Assembly: GCF_001005315.1 (NCBI RefSeq)
Contig: NZ_LBMG01000022.1
Coordinates: 1-38,823 of the forward strand
DNA length: 38,823 bases
Source of the DNA: Kordia jejudonensis
GTDB taxonomy: Bacteria; Bacteroidota; Bacteroidia; Flavobacteriales; Flavobacteriaceae
Direction: 5' to 3'
The notes below the pieces were generated by a model. That model was given only the letters and a program-made list of their open reading frames with translations. It was not told the DNA's origin and ran no database searches. The position numbers were made by a program, and so were the translations under genes. Below are positions 35,140-38,823 of this stretch, piece after piece (the first letter of the stretch is position 1; each line of letters starts with the position of its first letter).

Positions 35140-38100
35140 ATGTACATGAAAAAAACTACAATTAAAGTTTTGTTTATGATGTTTTTTGCTATAACCTATT
35201 CAGGGTTTGCGCAAACATTAAATCAAAATGCGATGTGGCCTAACGCAAACTGGTCACTAACAGGGACTTACAATGCGGATCCATCAGCTCTTGAAGCAGA
35301 TCCAACAACTTCTCCAAACTTTGCTTTTGATGATGACGATGCAGGAAATGGAAGCGATGATGATATTGCTGCTGAATCACCAATAATTGACTTAACCGCG
35401 GCACATACCGCAGGAGAAACATGGATTACAGTTTCAGGAAACCTTGTTTATAATTATAACAATGATGATATTCTTCAATTTGAATATTGGGATGCAGATG
35501 CAAGTACTTGGAATGTATTCAGTGGACCTATTGATGCTGATACTACTACTGCTCCAACCGATAATTTCTGTTCAGGAACCGCGGAAGCTTACACAACAGA
35601 TGTTCTTAACATCGTAGGATTTACGCCAACTCAATTATCGGGCTTTAGATACCGAATTTATTTTGATGATTTAGTAGGTGCTGCAGGATATGAGTGGGGA
35701 TTTTGCTTCGATGCTCCAACCATTACTTCGGCAACACCACCATCTTGTCCAGATCCATCTATGTTAACAGTGTCAAACATCACTGATACTACGGCAGATT
35801 TAGCATGGACTGAAAGCGGATCAGCAACTGCATGGGATGTTGAAATAGTAACTACTGGAACGCCACCAACAGGAACGGCAACGGCAACAGCAGTTTCAAA
35901 TCCATATACAGCAACTGGACTTACAGAAAATACAGAATACGATTACTATGTTAGAGCTAACTGTGGTGTTGATGGAACTTCAGCATGGATCGGCCCTTTG
36001 ACATTTAGAACAGCTTGTGCTCCAATTGCTGCACCATATAGCGAAAATTTCGAAACATTTACAACTGGAGGAAGTGCATTTATTTATGAAAACTGCTGGA
36101 CAGGAACTGGTGGAGGATATTACTGGGAATCTGCTCCAGGTGATGATGCAGGATCAGGCGGAACAGGACCAGATCCTTCAATTACAACAGGAAACTACTT
36201 TTATACAGAAGCTTCCAATGGATCAAGTGGCGATACAACTGACTTAATTTCTCCTTTAGTAGATTTAACAGCATTGACGGCACCAGCATTAACATTTAAC
36301 TATCACATGTTTGGTGGACAAATAGGAACGTTAGACGTATTGGTAAACGGTACAACAAATGTTTGGACTTTATCAGGAGAACAGCAAACTAGCGCAACGG
36401 CTCCATGGGAAATTGCAGTGGTTGATTTAGCTGCGTTTGCTGGTCAAACAATATCAATTACATTTAGAGGAACAAGCGCAGGAACATTTGAAGGAGATAT
36501 CTCAATTGATAATGTGTCATTTACTGAATTACCATCGTGTGCTGCGCCAAATGCGTTAACAGCAACAAATATTACTGGTTTCTCTGCTGATTTAGGTTGG
36601 ACAGAAAACGGAACAGCAACAACTTGGAATATTGAACTCGTAGATATTACGGGTGGAGGAACAGCGACAGGTACTGCTACATCAGTAGGAGTTACCAATC
36701 CTTTTAGTGTTACAGGATTAGATCCGTCAACTGATTACGAATACTACGTTCAAGCAGACTGTGGTGTAGATGGAACTTCTGCTTGGGTAGGACCATTCTC
36801 ATTTACGACTACAGTAGCATGTCCTGAACCTACAGCATTAACTGCAACAAACGTTTTGACTGAATCTGCTGATTTAGGATGGACCGCTGGAGGATCAGAA
36901 ACATTGTGGGATATTGAAATCGTAGATATCACTGCTGGAGAAACAGCAACAGGAACAGCTACGTCAGAAGGTGTTACAAATCCTTATAATATTACTGGAC
37001 TTACAGAGGACAATGTATATGAATTTTATGTAAGAGCAGATTGTGGAGCTAACGGTACTTCTGTTTGGGCAGGACCATTAACTTTTGCGACAGCTTGTGC
37101 AGCAACGACTGCGCCATATACAGAAGACTTTGAAACATTTACAACTGCAGGAACTGCATTTACGAATGAAAACTGTTGGTCTGCAACTGGTGGAGCATAT
37201 TATTGGGAATCTGCACCTGGTACTGATGCTGGATCAGGAGGAACAGGACCAGATCCTTCAATTACAACAGGAAACTACTTCTACACAGAAGCATCTGCTG
37301 GAGCTTCTGGAGATATAACAGACTTAACTTCGCCGTTAGTAGACTTGTCAGGATTAACTGCACCAGCTTTAACATTTAACTATCACATGTTTGGAGGTCA
37401 AATAGGAACGTTAGATGTATTGGTAAATGGAACGACAAACGTTTGGACACTAAGTGGTGAACAGCAAACTTTGGCAACGACTCCATGGGAATTAGCAGTT
37501 GTTGATTTGGCTGCTTTCGCAGGACAAACTATATCAGTGACATTTAGAGCTACAAGCGTAGGAACATTCGAAGGAGATATCTCAATCGATAATGTATCTT
37601 TTGAAGAATTACCTGCTTGTCCAATACCAAATTCATTAACAGTTGCAAATATTACAGATACTACTGCAGATTTAGGATGGACAGAAAATGGAACAGCTAC
37701 GGCTTGGGATATTGAAATCGTTGATATTACAGCAGGAGGAATGGCAACAGGAACACCAACAGTTTCAGGAGTTACAAATCCTTACACATCTGTTGGACTT
37801 ACACAAAATAACGATTATTGTTTTTATGTAAGAGCTGATTGCGGAGCAGCAACATTTTCTGATTGGGCAGGACCATTCTGCTTTACAACTTTAGAAACGT
37901 GCCCAGCACCTTCAGGGTTAACTGCTACAAATATTATGGAAACTACTGCCGACTTAGGTTGGACAGAAAACGGAACATCAACTACATGGAATATTGAATT
38001 AGTAGACCTAACTGCGGGAGGAACTGCAACAGGAACTGCAACAGCTTCAGGAGTTACTAACCCGTATACAGCAATGGGCTTAGTAGCAGATAGCAACTAT

Positions 38101-38823
38101 GAATTCTATGTACAAGCTGATTGTGGACCAGATGGTGTATCTGCTTGGGCAGGACCATTTGCATTCGCTACACCATATGTAGCTGTACCACCAACATGTA
38201 CTAATGGTACGTTCTTAGATTCAGGAGGAAGATCAGGTGATTACTCAATTAATGAAAATATTACGTATACCATTTGTCCAGATATGGCTGGAGATGCTGT
38301 AACTGTAGAATTCACTTTCTTCAGCACAGAAAATAATGGAGCTACTGCTTGTTGGGACGGATTAACAATTCATGATGGAGCAGACGCTACAGCAACAACA
38401 ATTGATCCTCCAGCAGGTGGAACAATCTGGTGTTGGGATGAAGATGACGTACCAGCAGAAGGAACAGGAGATTTAGAAGGTATGATGATTACTTCTTCAG
38501 ATGCTTCTGGATGTTTAACATTCGTATTTACATCTGACACTTCAGTAGTAAAAGATGGATGGGAAGCTGATATTACGTGTGCACCTTTATCAGTAGATTC
38601 TTTTGAAAATAGAGGTTTCGTACACTATGTTGATACAGTAAACAATAGCTTTAATGTGAACGCACAAAGTAACATTGACTCAATTGAAGTATATAACTTA
38701 GTAGGACAAATCATTACAACTGCTAAGCCAAATGCTAATTCAGGAGCTGCATATTTAGGTTCAGCTAAAAATGGCGTTTACTTTGCAAGAGTAACCTTAG
38801 AAAATGGAAGAACTTCCACTGTA
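35140..38823 (+). CDS. secreted FN3/MAM/CUB multidomain protein with T9SS sorting domain, copy 2 (3' end cut by window)
   Basis: An uninterrupted frame of 1228 codons runs from the ATG at 35140 to the last base of the window. By alignment to copy 1 only four residues (KFVK) and the stop are missing. Signal peptide (1-26, ending GFAQ; a Met at position 3 is an alternative start) and an N-terminal domain with TLNQNAMWPNANWSLTG (27-200). Then FN3 (about 202-290), MAM (292-465), FN3 (466-560), FN3 (561-650), MAM (652-825), FN3 (826-918), FN3 (920-1015), CUB (1018-1145) and sorting domain (1148 on). This is copy 1 plus one inserted MAM-FN3-FN3 unit of about 360 residues. The leader has ACTAACTAACTAAAA, like copy 1. 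It is predicted to be an adhesin-like T9SS cargo with no catalytic motif. Confidence 0.88.
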   Translation, partial: MYMKKTTIKVLFMMFFAITYSGFAQTLNQNAMWPNANWSLTGTYNADPSALEADPTTSPNFAFDDDDAGNGSDDDIAAESPIIDLTAAHTAGETWITVSGNLVYNYNNDDILQFEYWDADASTWNVFSGPIDADTTTAPTDNFCSGTAEAYTTDVLNIVGFTPTQLSGFRYRIYFDDLVGAAGYEWGFCFDAPTITSATPPSCPDPSMLTVSNITDTTADLAWTESGSATAWDVEIVTTGTPPTGTATATAVSNPYTATGLTENTEYDYYVRANCGVDGTSAWIGPLTFRTACAPIAAPYSENFETFTTGGSAFIYENCWTGTGGGYYWESAPGDDAGSGGTGPDPSITTGNYFYTEASNGSSGDTTDLISPLVDLTALTAPALTFNYHMFGGQIGTLDVLVNGTTNVWTLSGEQQTSATAPWEIAVVDLAAFAGQTISITFRGTSAGTFEGDISIDNVSFTELPSCAAPNALTATNITGFSADLGWTENGTATTWNIELVDITGGGTATGTATSVGVTNPFSVTGLDPSTDYEYYVQADCGVDGTSAWVGPFSFTTTVACPEPTALTATNVLTESADLGWTAGGSETLWDIEIVDITAGETATGTATSEGVTNPYNITGLTEDNVYEFYVRADCGANGTSVWAGPLTFATACAATTAPYTEDFETFTTAGTAFTNENCWSATGGAYYWESAPGTDAGSGGTGPDPSITTGNYFYTEASAGASGDITDLTSPLVDLSGLTAPALTFNYHMFGGQIGTLDVLVNGTTNVWTLSGEQQTLATTPWELAVVDLAAFAGQTISVTFRATSVGTFEGDISIDNVSFEELPACPIPNSLTVANITDTTADLGWTENGTATAWDIEIVDITAGGMATGTPTVSGVTNPYTSVGLTQNNDYCFYVRADCGAATFSDWAGPFCFTTLETCPAPSGLTATNIMETTADLGWTENGTSTTWNIELVDLTAGGTATGTATASGVTNPYTAMGLVADSNYEFYVQADCGPDGVSAWAGPFAFATPYVAVPPTCTNGTFLDSGGRSGDYSINENITYTICPDMAGDAVTVEFTFFSTENNGATACWDGLTIHDGADATATTIDPPAGGTIWCWDEDDVPAEGTGDLEGMMITSSDASGCLTFVFTSDTSVVKDGWEADITCAPLSVDSFENRGFVHYVDTVNNSFNVNAQSNIDSIEVYNLVGQIITTAKPNANSGAAYLGSAKNGVYFARVTLENGRTSTV

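Noticed and set aside
32342-38096. Several 60-104-codon minus-strand ORFs inside the FN3/MAM/CUB genes with similar translations
   Set aside because: They resemble each other only because they are antisense to repeated FN3 and MAM domains; no start or promoter signals.

Overview
The window looks like a chromosome segment from a marine-type Flavobacteriaceae bacterium (Bacteroidota), possibly close to Kordia, though the genus is a guess. The support is low G+C, Bacteroidota-type -7 boxes (TAnnTTTG), start codons without Shine-Dalgarno sites, the flavobacterial gene order bamD-rpoZ-coaBC-DUF4835-recN, and type IX secretion (T9SS) C-terminal sorting domains on large exported proteins. No rRNA, tRNA, CRISPR array, transposase or integrase was seen.

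Region 1 (1-14284) is dominated by sugar-cleaving enzymes. On the minus strand lie a DASS carboxylate/sodium symporter, cutC and a GH2 beta-mannosidase lipoprotein. A short island (about 5035-5959) with a toxin-tip-like fragment and an immunity-like gene follows. Then come a GH20 beta-hexosaminidase (minus), a divergent GH92 alpha-mannosidase, a glycosylasparaginase-like Ntn hydrolase and an FHS-type sugar/H+ symporter. Together these are the exo-acting steps needed to strip a high-mannose N-glycan to sugars and free Asn: alpha-mannose (GH92), beta-mannose (GH2), GlcNAc (GH20), the GlcNAc-Asn bond, then uptake. No SusC/SusD pair is present. The 589-bp gap before the symporter is a composite repeat locus: four copies of an AT-rich module, each followed by a different 7- or 8-bp tandem array.

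Region 2 (14317-19653) holds ligA, four related small polytopic membrane proteins (two tandem pairs, weakly like the YhhN/TMEM86 lysoplasmalogenase family) and a DoxX-family gene between the pairs.

Region 3 (19643-23946) has a 5'-nucleotidase split into two separately exported proteins (C-terminal domain gene first), then a rightward run of an uncharacterised gene, dapA and a Kir-type potassium channel.

Region 4 (24219-30083) is housekeeping: bamD, rpoZ, coaBC, a DUF4835 exported protein, recN and fabI. CoaBC carries Ser and Asp where the classical decarboxylase has its catalytic Cys and Asn.

Region 5 (30392-38823) encodes three large secreted T9SS substrates: an FG-GAP/ASPIC protein and two paralogous FN3/MAM/CUB proteins. 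The second paralog runs off the window end about four codons before its expected stop. It carries an internal duplication of one MAM-FN3-FN3 unit, and its sorting domain is identical at DNA level to that of the first over 159 bases.
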